From NCBI GenBank assembly GCA_026391855.1, contig JAPLDE010000021.1, forward strand, positions 1-44,466: a DNA stretch of 44,466 nt, written 5' to 3'. How positions within the stretch are numbered: the stretch's first letter is position 1; the number at the start of each line of letters is the position of its first letter. Of the stretch, positions 16,138 to 24,430 are shown in pieces. Position numbers and translations under genes: made by a program. Under the pieces are notes generated by a model. It had not been told where the DNA came from and did not search any database. It worked only from the letters and a program-made list of their open reading frames with translations. This DNA is from Bacteroidota bacterium. GTDB lineage: Bacteria > Bacteroidota > Bacteroidia > Bacteroidales > CAIXZF01.

Positions 16138-17682
16138 ATGGAGCGTAAAAGGATGATGGAGCCAGCCCTTTTTCTGCTGGGAATCTTTATTTCACACAAT
16201 GTCTATTGTACAGACTGGGATTTGTTCCCTTACAGGCAGAAATCCTATTTCTCCTATCCGACGAATGGAGGCACAAGCCAGGTGAACCTTTTTGTGATGG
16301 ACTCGATGAAAACGGTAGGAGCAAATACCTTTTTAATGTTTCGCAAGAACCTTAATTTGCAGGGAGGCGGACCCTGTTACAAGGATTCTGTATTTATCCA
16401 GGTGTGCCTAAACTATGAACTATGGACCAATGACTGGGGATATATGGATTCTCTGACTCTCAGGAACGATACGGTATATTATACTAATGGATTTTACAGC
16501 TCCTCTCCATTTTACTTCCTGCCTGATGCAGATATCGGTCAAAGCTGGACTGTAACTTCGACATACTGGCTTAACGATTACAATCAGATCACTCTTACTT
16601 GTTCAGGTATACAGGAAGAAACATTTCTGGGTATTACCGATAGTGTGAAAACCTTCACCCTACAGGCCAATGGAAGCAGTCTAAATCAGGTTCCGGTGAG
16701 CAATTTTGTCATCCGTTTAAGCAAACATCACGGACTCATCGAGTTCGTTCCTTTCTATTTATTTCTCTATCATCCTGAGTCTGTGGATTTTACTTCTATG
16801 TCTCTCATTGGTTTTGAGAGTTCCGGAGAAAAATACGGTTATCACCAGCCTGAATTTTCGGATTATTTCCACCCGGAGGCCGGCGATATCCTGATGTGGC
16901 ACTGGCTGGCCACAGATATGATGGGCCAGACCTTTAAAAATGAATACTTCCGGGATTCCATTACAAATGCTGATATTTTTCCCGATTCGGTTGTTTATAC
17001 TTTTAACAGGATTACACTGGACGATAGCAACCAGGTTACTTACCAGAACGGGATGAAGAACAGTTTCCTGAAGACAGGATTTGTAAACCTGGTGGATACC
17101 CCGCCTGACTGGATTGGTTTCGGGAACAACCAGTATGGAATGACCGATGGTCCGGGCACTGTTATGTTTTGGGGAAGTAGTTTCCTTGAGATTTCTATAG
17201 ACAGCCTGAGCGGGGATACTATTACTACGTTCTCATTTTCCAGTGACGCGAATTACATCGATACAACGATTTGTTATCCCTGGCAGGTATTTGATGTGTT
17301 TTTTAGATTCAGTCTCGATACGAAAGTGGGGATCACTTCGCATTGCGGGAATAATTTTGACGAGAATTGCGTGACACTTATCGGGTATAAGACAAATGGG
17401 GCTCAAAGCGGGAGCATTACGCTAAATATTCCTGAAGCTGCGGATTTGAGCAACTCCTCTGTCAGAATTTATCCGAATCCGGCCAGAGACTACGTCAGGC
17501 TTGAAAATACAACATTTAACAAGTCTGCCGGCTACCAGGTTTTCAATAGTATGAGCCAATTGGTCAGGCAGGGATTGATAGTTGATAATCAGATCGAAAT
17601 CAATGGATTGTCAAGCGGGTTGTATATTGTTCTGATTCAGAGCAATGGAGAGATTTTCCGCAGAAAGTTTGTGAAGGAATAG
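16138..17682 (+). CDS. Secreted protein with T9SS type A sorting domain, function unknown
   Basis: This 514-aa protein starts with a basic stretch and a hydrophobic core (about residues 8-20) ending near VYC, consistent with a signal peptide; an alternative ATG at 16153 would shorten the n-region. The last 75-80 residues form a T9SS C-terminal domain: VRIYPNPARDYVRLE, then LSSGLYIVLI and a basic RRKFVKE end. The central 400 residues are rich in Tyr, Trp, Asp and Ser and look like extracellular beta structure; I recognise no catalytic motif. It should cross the outer membrane through the type IX pathway and be anchored or released. It is monocistronic, with a GyrI-like remnant converging on it. 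Confidence 0.8.
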   Translation: MERKRMMEPALFLLGIFISHNVYCTDWDLFPYRQKSYFSYPTNGGTSQVNLFVMDSMKTVGANTFLMFRKNLNLQGGGPCYKDSVFIQVCLNYELWTNDWGYMDSLTLRNDTVYYTNGFYSSSPFYFLPDADIGQSWTVTSTYWLNDYNQITLTCSGIQEETFLGITDSVKTFTLQANGSSLNQVPVSNFVIRLSKHHGLIEFVPFYLFLYHPESVDFTSMSLIGFESSGEKYGYHQPEFSDYFHPEAGDILMWHWLATDMMGQTFKNEYFRDSITNADIFPDSVVYTFNRITLDDSNQVTYQNGMKNSFLKTGFVNLVDTPPDWIGFGNNQYGMTDGPGTVMFWGSSFLEISIDSLSGDTITTFSFSSDANYIDTTICYPWQVFDVFFRFSLDTKVGITSHCGNNFDENCVTLIGYKTNGAQSGSITLNIPEAADLSNSSVRIYPNPARDYVRLENTTFNKSAGYQVFNSMSQLVRQGLIVDNQIEINGLSSGLYIVLIQSNGEIFRRKFVKE

Positions 17683-17708
17683 GAACAAGAAGGTCAGGTA
17701 ACCCGGAT

Positions 17709-17942
17709 CTACACTTTAAACCGCAAAACCGTCTTCAGCTTTTCAGGCTCCACTTTTCGGGCGTCGGACAGGTAAATTTCCCGGTGAGTTTGGCCCTGGC
17801 GGCGGAGATTCTTATCATAAGCAAAGTTCTCCATTTTTATAAAGTTCTCAGGTTCACTGTCATAGCTTCCGATATGCAGCATCTGTATGCAATTTCCTTG
17901 TCCATGGATCGTAAAAAAGGTTAACCCGGGAATAGTAACCAG
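17709..17942 (-). pseudogene. GyrI-like small-molecule-binding domain, C-terminal remnant
   Basis: On the minus strand an open stretch of 77 codons, bounded by a stop at 17943-17945 and ending in TAG at 17709-17711, encodes a recognisable domain end: FFTIHGQGNCIQMLHIGSYD, then HREIYLSDARKVEPEKLKT. This pattern (M-x-H-x-G-x-Y-D, then H-x-E-I-Y-L-S-D-x-R) is typical of the C-terminal half of GyrI-like domain proteins, which bind small molecules. The N-terminal half is missing and FISUMP sequence begins soon after. The only methionine that could start it lies well inside the domain. I read it as a truncated gene remnant. Confidence 0.65.
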
Positions 17943-18006
17943 TCAGGCAGAATGGCTGTTTGTAAAATTTGCATATTGTAAATTATTGATAATAAGTAGT
18001 TTGTGC

Positions 18007-19505
18007 TTAGTTGTTTTTGACACAGCGGACACTGTACCCATTAATTTTTTCACCGGCTCCGCGATAAAGCAAGGCATCAAAGTTGAAGAGGCTGCGTTCA
18101 TAAGCAGCAGAACCCGTTTGAGAAGATGACCAGAAATAACCATATGCATTTCCGGAATAACCCCAGTCAGCGTTTCGGTAAGCACCAGGCAGGCCGGTAA
18201 ACCCGCTTGAATTGGTTGCTCCCACATTGGAAGACATCCAGTGGGCAACTCCCATTTCTTTCATGCTCCCTCCTGCATCTGTTCCGGATGACCCTATGGA
18301 ATTGCAATAAACTGCGGCATCGATAAAAGTAGTCATCATACACCATTCAACATCTGAGGGCAAATGCCATCCTGTAGGGCATATACCCTGAATACCAGGC
18401 GTTGTGCCATACTGCATCATCTCATTCCATTGAATAAGACCTCCATAAGTGTAGCAATTTAAGGGATCATCGTCGTAGCAGTACTTTTCTATGGTTCCAT
18501 TATCAGTTTGACCGGAAGAACCATTAATCATGTCTCCAATATTAAGGTTTTCCCTCATCCAGCATTGGGTTCCGATCTGAACGGTATTGTATGAATTGTT
18601 GTCGTAATCAGTAATGGTTGTTATACCACAAGTGAAAGAAGGTGCAGCTAATGTATTGAAGATCACTTTATTTCCATAGCCAGTACCATGAATGTTCGTG
18701 GCATAGGCCTTTATGTAGTAAGTCGTTTGAGCGGTCAACCCGGTTAATAAACTGTTGAAGAAAACAGGGCTTAATCCCTGGGAAGTATGAGAATCTGCAA
18801 GAGTAGGATTCCCGCTGGTATTCCAGCAAACACCATGAGTCATTATTGAAGCCCCTCCATTGTCGATTATATGGCCTCCGGCAGTTGCTTCAGTTGCTAA
18901 AATGGAAGTAACCTCAAGTGTTGCTACTAAAGGAGGACAACCACCCCAGGAAGGAATTCCATTGCAGAAGATGAGTTTTTGTCCATTTGAACCTGATGCA
19001 ATGGTTGTCCACTTACTTCCATTCCAGAAAAGCATATCACCGGGATTTGTACCAGAAGGAATTGAATCCGAAGTATTTCCGGATTTTTCTGCATAAAGAA
19101 CCTAAGGAACTGACTTAAGCTGACTGGTGCCTAAAAGCTCAAAACTGTCACCACTACTGGGATCCATCTCAATCATTATGAAATATGGACCGCTTGCCCA
19201 GTTAATAAGAATAAAATTACCGCTTACCCATACACCTGCACCGATTGTTAAATTTACCAAACCAAATGCTTTACTGGCAGCCGGTTGCACTTCAGTATAA
19301 ACAGAAGGTCCGGCAGCACTTCCCTGCAATATAGAGATCCGGAACTTAACATTCTGATTTGCCGGGATATGCCCTGAAATATCACGGACAACTGTTTGAT
19401 AACTGAAAGAATAAGGTGTTTGGGAAAATGTTGTTAATGAGTTGATAATCAGAATAATTCCCAGGTATTTTATGAGTTTAGATGATTTCTTAATTTGGTC
19501 ATCAT
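18007..19505 (-). pseudogene. FISUMP surface protein, disrupted by a nonsense codon and a lost start
   Basis: Aligning by eye with the two intact paralogues upstream, this locus encodes a whole FISUMP protein: signal-like hydrophobic stretch, FSYQTVVRD module, FN3-like segment, and a FISUMP domain ending in SVRCVKNN. Two lesions break it. A TAG at 19102-19104 follows LKSVP exactly where paralogues read PYALYAE. At the 5' end the only ATG codons (19505, 19502) are one base out of frame with the signal-like stretch, and the coding frame has no ATG, GTG or TTG before it. The downstream 342 codons from 19035 remain open and might still be translated internally, but without a signal sequence. FISUMP proteins are usually exported and of unknown function. 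Confidence 0.75.
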
Positions 19506-19506
19506 A

Positions 19507-19560
19507 TTAATTGTCTTTCAGGCAACGGACACTATTGCCAATAAACTTTGGATTTGGATT
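19507..19560 (-). pseudogene. Orphan FISUMP C-terminal tail
   Basis: Between two FISUMP loci, 17 codons plus a stop encode NPNPKFIGNSVRCLKDN, the characteristic FISUMP ending (compare SVRCVRNTNN and SVRCVKNN in the neighbours). It has no body or start. It is probably the leftover end of another copy lost by recombination. Confidence 0.6.
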
Positions 19561-19579
19561 CAGAAGGCGCAGCCGGAGG

Positions 19580-22006
19580 TTAATTATTCGTATTTCTGAC
19601 ACATCGTACACTATAACCCATGGTTTTTTGACCAGTGGCCGGAAACAATCCTTCTGCATCGTACCCGAGTAATTTTACCAGTGCGACACTTCCAGTCCCT
19701 TGTGTTGAAGACCAGAAACCGGTTTGGTTGCCCATTACAGTAAATCCGCCCTGGGGAAGGCGCTGCCCGGCGGCAAAAGCAGTGAATTGACTGGTGTTGG
19801 TAGCACCTGTATTTGGTGTATTCCAGTGAGTTGTGCCCTCTTGTTTTAACTTTCCGCCGGATATCAGATCACCACCAAGAAAATTGCTGAGTTGATTCCA
19901 TTCAGTATCAGCAGGAAGATGCCAGCCTGCAGGACAAATACCCTGTAAACCAGGTGTGGTGGAGTATTGCATCATCTCATTCCAATAGTACAATACAACA
20001 TAAATTTCGCAATTTGGGGAAAGGTTATCATAACAATATTTCTCAATGATATTGTTATTACTGCAATCTGAGAAAAATGTCCCGTCCCATGAAATGCCGG
20101 ACTGAACCTGCAAGCCAATGCTGAGGTTTTGCTTCATCCAGCATTGGGTTCCGATCTGAACTGTATTATAGGTCTGGCCATCCCGGCTATCAACAAAAGG
20201 AGACCCGCATGCCGGAGTGACCGGTGGTTCTTCAGTTACAAAATACCAAACCGGCCCCTCATAAACATAACCACTGTTAGTAATAACCTGAACCTTCCAA
20301 TAGTACTGGGTATGGTAATCCAGTTCGGTGGGAGTATAGGTTATATTGCCCTGATTACCAGATACTAAAGGCAGAGGTTCTGAATTTCCGAAAAATACAT
20401 TGTAAGTATACGGACCTCCGCCGAAGTTGGGAAATGTCCAGGATAAAGGTGAATTCAGCGGCTGTTCCAAAGCCCCGCTTGGCGGTGAAGGATTCGCCGG
20501 TTCAATTGGAACCTGAATGGAATCCTGTAAACATCGGACACTAAAACCAAATAAGTCCTTGTTGTCAGCAGCCCGGGTTATTTGGGCGCTAAACTGGAAA
20601 AGACTTCTATCCCATGAGGTAGTTGCACTTGCCTCTGTTGACGACCAGAAGTAGCCAAAATTATAGGCAGAGAACCCGCCTCCGGAATAGCGGTATCCGC
20701 CTGGGAGGCCGGTGAATCCGCTCGAATTGGTCGCTCCGACATTAGTTGGATTCCAGATAGTCAGGCTTTTCATTTTACCTCCGGCATCTGTTCCCGACTC
20801 ACCTATAGTATTGCAATTTACAGTGGAATCTAGAAATGAAGTCAGCATGCACCATTCGGCCTCTGTTGGCAAATGCCAGCCTGTGGGGCAAATACCTTTT
20901 GTTCCCTGAATTGTACTGTATTGCATCATTTCGTTCCATTGGTAAAGCCCTCCGTATATACTACAGTAGCTTTCTGAGTTCGAATAGCAGTATTTCTCAA
21001 TGGTTCCGTTATCGGTTTGGTCGGAAGTCCCGTTTATCATTGAGCCGATATTCAGGTTTTGCTTCATCCAGCATTGTGTACCGATCTGAACTGTGGTGTA
21101 TTTTGTTCCGTCCCGGGAATCAGTCAAAGTATCCCCACAGGCCACAGGTACATATGGTTCTGCCGCTGTAAAGCTCAATTCATTTCCATAATTTGTTCCG
21201 GCAGAATTTGTAGCATAAGCTCTGATAAAATATGTAGTATCAACCAGCAATCCGGTAAGGTTACTAATAAACATTCCTATGCCAGTCCCATTCACTGTAT
21301 GGGGATCTGCAATGGTTGGATTTCCGTGCGTATTCCAACATACTCCTCTGGCTGTCACAGGATTAGCGCCATCATTGCTTATGTTGCCACCACTGATTGC
21401 TGAAGTTGCCGTAATGGCTGAAACGGGATTGGTAGTAAGTAAGACCGGACAGGCTCCCCAGGTAGGTACACCATTGCAAAAGAAAAGGGATTGTCCGTAA
21501 GAGCCCGGCGGCAACAGAACCCAGGCATTTCCATTCCAGTATAGCATTTCACCCGGGCTTGTACCCGAAGGCATTGCATTTGAAGTATCGCCTGATCTTT
21601 CTGCATACAAGGCATAAGGTACTGATTTGAGCTGGCTGGTTCCCATTAACAGGAATTCGTTTCCACCGGTCGCATCCATTTCCACTTTGATAAAATAGGG
21701 TCCGTCAGCCCAGTTAATAAGCGAAAAATCACCACTTTCCACCATGCCATCACCTATACCTAAATTTACCAGACCAAAGGCATTGCTGGTAGCTGTATGT
21801 ATCTCCGTATAAACGGATGATCCTGTAATACTACCTTGTAAAAGGGAGATCCGGAATTTCACATTCTGATTGGCAACAATCATTCCCGAACCATCCCTTA
21901 CTACCGACTGGTAATTAAAAGAATGAGGTATCTGGGCGAAAGCATTCCCTGTGGTTACAACCACTAGAATCATTATAATCAATAACCGGGTGACATTTTT
22001 ATTCAT
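19580..22006 (-). CDS. FISUMP protein with two major paralogous domains
   Basis: From the ATG at 22006 this encodes 808 residues. I prefer it to the ATG at 22045, which overlaps the preceding gene and adds 13 residues before a normal signal peptide ending in GNAFAQ. After an N-terminal FNYQSVVRD module come an FN3-like segment, a first FISUMP domain (TVQIGTQCWMKQNLNIG, GICPTGWHLPTEAEW, SVRCLQD), a second FN3-like domain and a second FISUMP domain (GICPAGWHLPADTEW, SVRCVRN). These domains are common in exported proteins of Bacteroidota and Fibrobacter, with no assigned activity; the C-type-lectin-like look of the W-x-S-S-T and G-W-H-L-P motifs is suggestive only. No T9SS sorting domain is seen at the C-terminus. 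It follows the upstream FISUMP gene after 17 bases. Confidence 0.85.
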   Translation of the reverse strand: MNKNVTRLLIIMILVVVTTGNAFAQIPHSFNYQSVVRDGSGMIVANQNVKFRISLLQGSITGSSVYTEIHTATSNAFGLVNLGIGDGMVESGDFSLINWADGPYFIKVEMDATGGNEFLLMGTSQLKSVPYALYAERSGDTSNAMPSGTSPGEMLYWNGNAWVLLPPGSYGQSLFFCNGVPTWGACPVLLTTNPVSAITATSAISGGNISNDGANPVTARGVCWNTHGNPTIADPHTVNGTGIGMFISNLTGLLVDTTYFIRAYATNSAGTNYGNELSFTAAEPYVPVACGDTLTDSRDGTKYTTVQIGTQCWMKQNLNIGSMINGTSDQTDNGTIEKYCYSNSESYCSIYGGLYQWNEMMQYSTIQGTKGICPTGWHLPTEAEWCMLTSFLDSTVNCNTIGESGTDAGGKMKSLTIWNPTNVGATNSSGFTGLPGGYRYSGGGFSAYNFGYFWSSTEASATTSWDRSLFQFSAQITRAADNKDLFGFSVRCLQDSIQVPIEPANPSPPSGALEQPLNSPLSWTFPNFGGGPYTYNVFFGNSEPLPLVSGNQGNITYTPTELDYHTQYYWKVQVITNSGYVYEGPVWYFVTEEPPVTPACGSPFVDSRDGQTYNTVQIGTQCWMKQNLSIGLQVQSGISWDGTFFSDCSNNNIIEKYCYDNLSPNCEIYVVLYYWNEMMQYSTTPGLQGICPAGWHLPADTEWNQLSNFLGGDLISGGKLKQEGTTHWNTPNTGATNTSQFTAFAAGQRLPQGGFTVMGNQTGFWSSTQGTGSVALVKLLGYDAEGLFPATGQKTMGYSVRCVRNTNN

Positions 22007-22023
22007 TTTTATTTTATTGATGT

Positions 22024-23199
22024 TTAAAGAGAATCCCTGACACAACGAACTGAAAATCCGCTCTTTAGATTGTCATCATGAACCATCATATCATTGATGT
22101 TGTAGGTCAGAATCTCCAGCCAGGCAGTACCCGGGTCATGAGTCGTACTACTCCACCATGCACCTTGATACCCAAGGTCGCTGAACGAACCATCGTTATT
22201 TCGCAAGCCACCCGGGAGGGCTGAAAGGCCACTTTCATTGGTGGCTCCGGTGTTGGGAGCATGCCATAGCCCTGTCCCCGCTTCAAGTGCCCCTGTAGTT
22301 TTTATCTTTCCTCCAGAAACATTTGGACCTCCAAGGAACATTATCAGCGTTGTAAACTCGGATTCTGAGGGGACATGCCAGCCTGTCGGACATAAACCAC
22401 GCGGATCGCTGACACTGAAATAGTTATAGAGCTTCCCGTAGTTTATTCCGTTGTCAGGTAAATTGTTATAATCACAAAAAGCTCCTGAAGAGAGATTGCT
22501 CCATACTAAGTCATCCGTAACAATGGGTATTGATTCTCCATTTTTATAATGTGTTACCCGCAGGTTTTCTGTCATCCATACCTGTGTGCCTGCAAAAATT
22601 CCGTTATACAAATTTCCGTCAAAATCAGTGACTTGTATAGTACAGCCTCTCCAGGAAGGTGCATTAATGCAATACATCAATTGTTGTCCGTATGAACCAG
22701 GCGGGATTAAAACCCAATTTGACCCGTTCCAGTAAATCATCTCACCCGGACTGTTACCGGCTGGTAATGGAGATGAAGTATTTCCGGACTTTTCAGCATA
22801 CAAAGCATAGGGGACTGAATTGATCCGGCTGGTACCCATGAGGAGATAATTGTTGCCACACGTCGCATCCAGTTCTGTTTTGATATAGTAAGAATCTGTT
22901 TCCCAGTTAATTGCAGCGAAATTTCCAAACAGGACATTGCCTTCACCAATGCCCAGGGTTACCAGTCCCAATGAATTGGTTGCAGCTGAATGCTCCTCAA
23001 TGTAAACAGCGGACCCGGAAATGCTGTCCTGAAGTAATGAAATCCGGATGTTTACCTCTTGATTAACAACTTCAGATCCTGATGCATCGTGTATAATTGA
23101 TTGATAATTAAAAGATTGCGGTACCTGAGTAAATGCTGTTCCTATGGAGATTACCAGAAAAAACAGCACAACCCGGGAAAGATATCTAGGTTTAGCCAA
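22024..23199 (-). CDS. FISUMP protein with one major paralogous domain
   Basis: This 391-aa protein has a signal peptide (cleavage likely near GTAFTQ), the same FNYQSIIHD N-terminal module as its neighbours, and one FISUMP domain from about residue 195: GTQVWMTENLRV, GLCPTGWHVPSESEF, GLSALPGGLRN and a SVRCVRDSL end. It lacks the FN3-like insert. The domain is a different subtype from those downstream (YNGIFAGTQ instead of YNTVQIGTQ), so the cluster is not one simple duplication. It is the first gene of a minus-strand FISUMP series and probably carries the promoter for it. Confidence 0.85.
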   Translation of the reverse strand: MAKPRYLSRVVLFFLVISIGTAFTQVPQSFNYQSIIHDASGSEVVNQEVNIRISLLQDSISGSAVYIEEHSAATNSLGLVTLGIGEGNVLFGNFAAINWETDSYYIKTELDATCGNNYLLMGTSRINSVPYALYAEKSGNTSSPLPAGNSPGEMIYWNGSNWVLIPPGSYGQQLMYCINAPSWRGCTIQVTDFDGNLYNGIFAGTQVWMTENLRVTHYKNGESIPIVTDDLVWSNLSSGAFCDYNNLPDNGINYGKLYNYFSVSDPRGLCPTGWHVPSESEFTTLIMFLGGPNVSGGKIKTTGALEAGTGLWHAPNTGATNESGLSALPGGLRNNDGSFSDLGYQGAWWSSTTHDPGTAWLEILTYNINDMMVHDDNLKSGFSVRCVRDSL

Positions 23200-23673
23200 T
23201 TCTGTAAATTAACATTAATAAGCTCTTAATGTCTTATGAATAGCGGATTTGATGAAATATTAACATGTAAACATATGCATACAAATATATCCTTCAATCA
23301 AAGGGAATCCTAATTTTTTTTGTTAATGAACAGTTAACGGATTGGATTTCAATTTTTCCCATTCCAGACCTCTTCCCGGACTTTGAAGATTCAAATTTTT
23401 ATGAATCTTTTACCAGCTTCTGAGGGTTTATCCCATAAAAAAGGTGAAATTTCCATAATATTTATAAATTTGTGTTGATAATGAGTGATTAAGGTTGGGT
23501 TAGTAGAATGGATGTTGACTTGGAGACAAAAAAGAGAGATCGAAGGGCTGATATAATACAAAACCTCTGAATTTTTGCATTACGGAAAAGAAATTTGCAG
23601 AAAACCCCAACCAAACAAAACTTATTTCCTGTTAAATTGTTATAAGTAATATGTTTAACAAAAAAGAATAGCT
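23200..23673. other. Divergent intergenic region between FISUMP operon and ArsR gene
   Basis: These 474 AT-rich bases separate divergent genes. Apart from the minus-strand -7 candidate at 23282-23289, I see no reading frame, RNA or repeat that I can support. No convincing promoter box was found for the plus-strand regulator. Confidence 0.5.
23282..23289 (-). promoter_or_regulatory. Candidate -7 box for the FISUMP operon
   Basis: The minus-strand sequence TATATTTG fits TAnnTTTG and lies about 83 bases before the FISUMP start at 23199. No -33 partner is obvious. Confidence 0.4.
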
Positions 23674-23982
23674 ATGAAAACACCGACAACTGCTACACTC
23701 GATAGCGAATTGCTTGAAAAGGTCGCCACCCGCCTGAAAGCCCTTACTCACCCTATGAGGATAGCTATCATTGATCTTCTGCTGGAGAAGGAAAAACTCA
23801 CTGTGACGGAGATATACAAGCACTGTAAGATTGACCAGGCTTCAGCTTCCACCCACCTTAAAATATTAAAGGAAAACGGAGTGCTTTCTTCTGCAAGGGA
23901 TGGAAAAATGAGGATTTATTCTGTAAACACAAAGACTTTGAAATCGATCATTGATTGTGTTGACAGATGCAATGCTGAGTAA
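23674..23982 (+). CDS. ArsR-family winged-helix transcriptional regulator
   Basis: This 102-aa protein is a compact winged helix-turn-helix regulator: the helix ALTHPMRIAIIDLL (23-36), a recognition region with QASASTHLKILKENG (55-69) and a wing with DGKMRIYSVN (76-85). Such dimers usually repress and respond to metals, redox or other signals. Cysteines at 51, 95 and 99 could bind a metal or sense redox, but no classical CxC motif is present, so the ligand is unknown. It lies 448 bases upstream of an amino-acid ABC transporter on the same strand and might regulate it; that link is only positional. Confidence 0.88.
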   Translation: MKTPTTATLDSELLEKVATRLKALTHPMRIAIIDLLLEKEKLTVTEIYKHCKIDQASASTHLKILKENGVLSSARDGKMRIYSVNTKTLKSIIDCVDRCNAE

Positions 23983-24311
23983 TTTTTCCGTTTAAGGTGA
24001 AAGTTATGCGGGTTGACAACGAGACTGATTCACTTCAGCCCGATTATTAATACTGTATCCCCTCTGACAGCCATATCTTATTGACTGCGGGGGGATAATT
24101 TAATGAATGCCAAGAATTTGTCGATGAAGGTTAAAAAAATCACCGAGGGTGTTTTTACAAACCTTAGCTATCAATAGTTATTAAGGGTCCCCCATTTGAG
24201 CCCTTCTCCCTTTCCTGCATCATATCACCAGGTAACCCTCTCATTTTCAATCAATTTTTCAGTTTGGACGTCAGCAATTCTTTGCACTTTCAGGGCATAG
24301 GAATAAAATTT
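23983..24311. other. Gene-free region with a stem-loop after the ArsR gene
   Basis: No gene is seen. TATCCCC (24056-24062) can pair with GGGGATA (24091-24097) across a 28-nt loop holding smaller CAG/CTG complementarity. It lacks a strong T-run afterwards, so it could be a weak terminator or a leader element rather than a classical terminator. Confidence 0.35.
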
Positions 24312-24319
24312 TATCTTTG
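24312..24319 (+). promoter_or_regulatory. Candidate -7 box 1 for the ABC transporter
   Basis: TATCTTTG fits TAnnTTTG; a TTTC at 24288-24291 lies 20 bases upstream as a near-consensus -33. The leader would be about 105 nt. Confidence 0.45.
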
Positions 24320-24347
24320 CTTAGATATAAAGGGCAACTCATAGTTT

Positions 24348-24355
24348 TATCTTTG
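24348..24355 (+). promoter_or_regulatory. Candidate -7 box 2 for the ABC transporter
   Basis: A second identical TATCTTTG occurs 36 bases after the first. A small CGGGA/TCCCG hairpin (24377-24390) follows in the leader. Tandem start sites are possible; no good -33 is seen for this copy. Confidence 0.35.
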
Positions 24356-24430
24356 AAAATTAATAAGTAGAAGGATCGGGAATGATCCCGGTTTGAGCGA
24401 AGTTACCAAAATAGTCAAAATTATTAACCC

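Noticed and set aside
19102..19104. TAG as a recoded (pyrrolysine) codon
   Set aside because: Paralogues have tyrosine there, the start is also damaged, and no pyrrolysine machinery is visible; decay is simpler.
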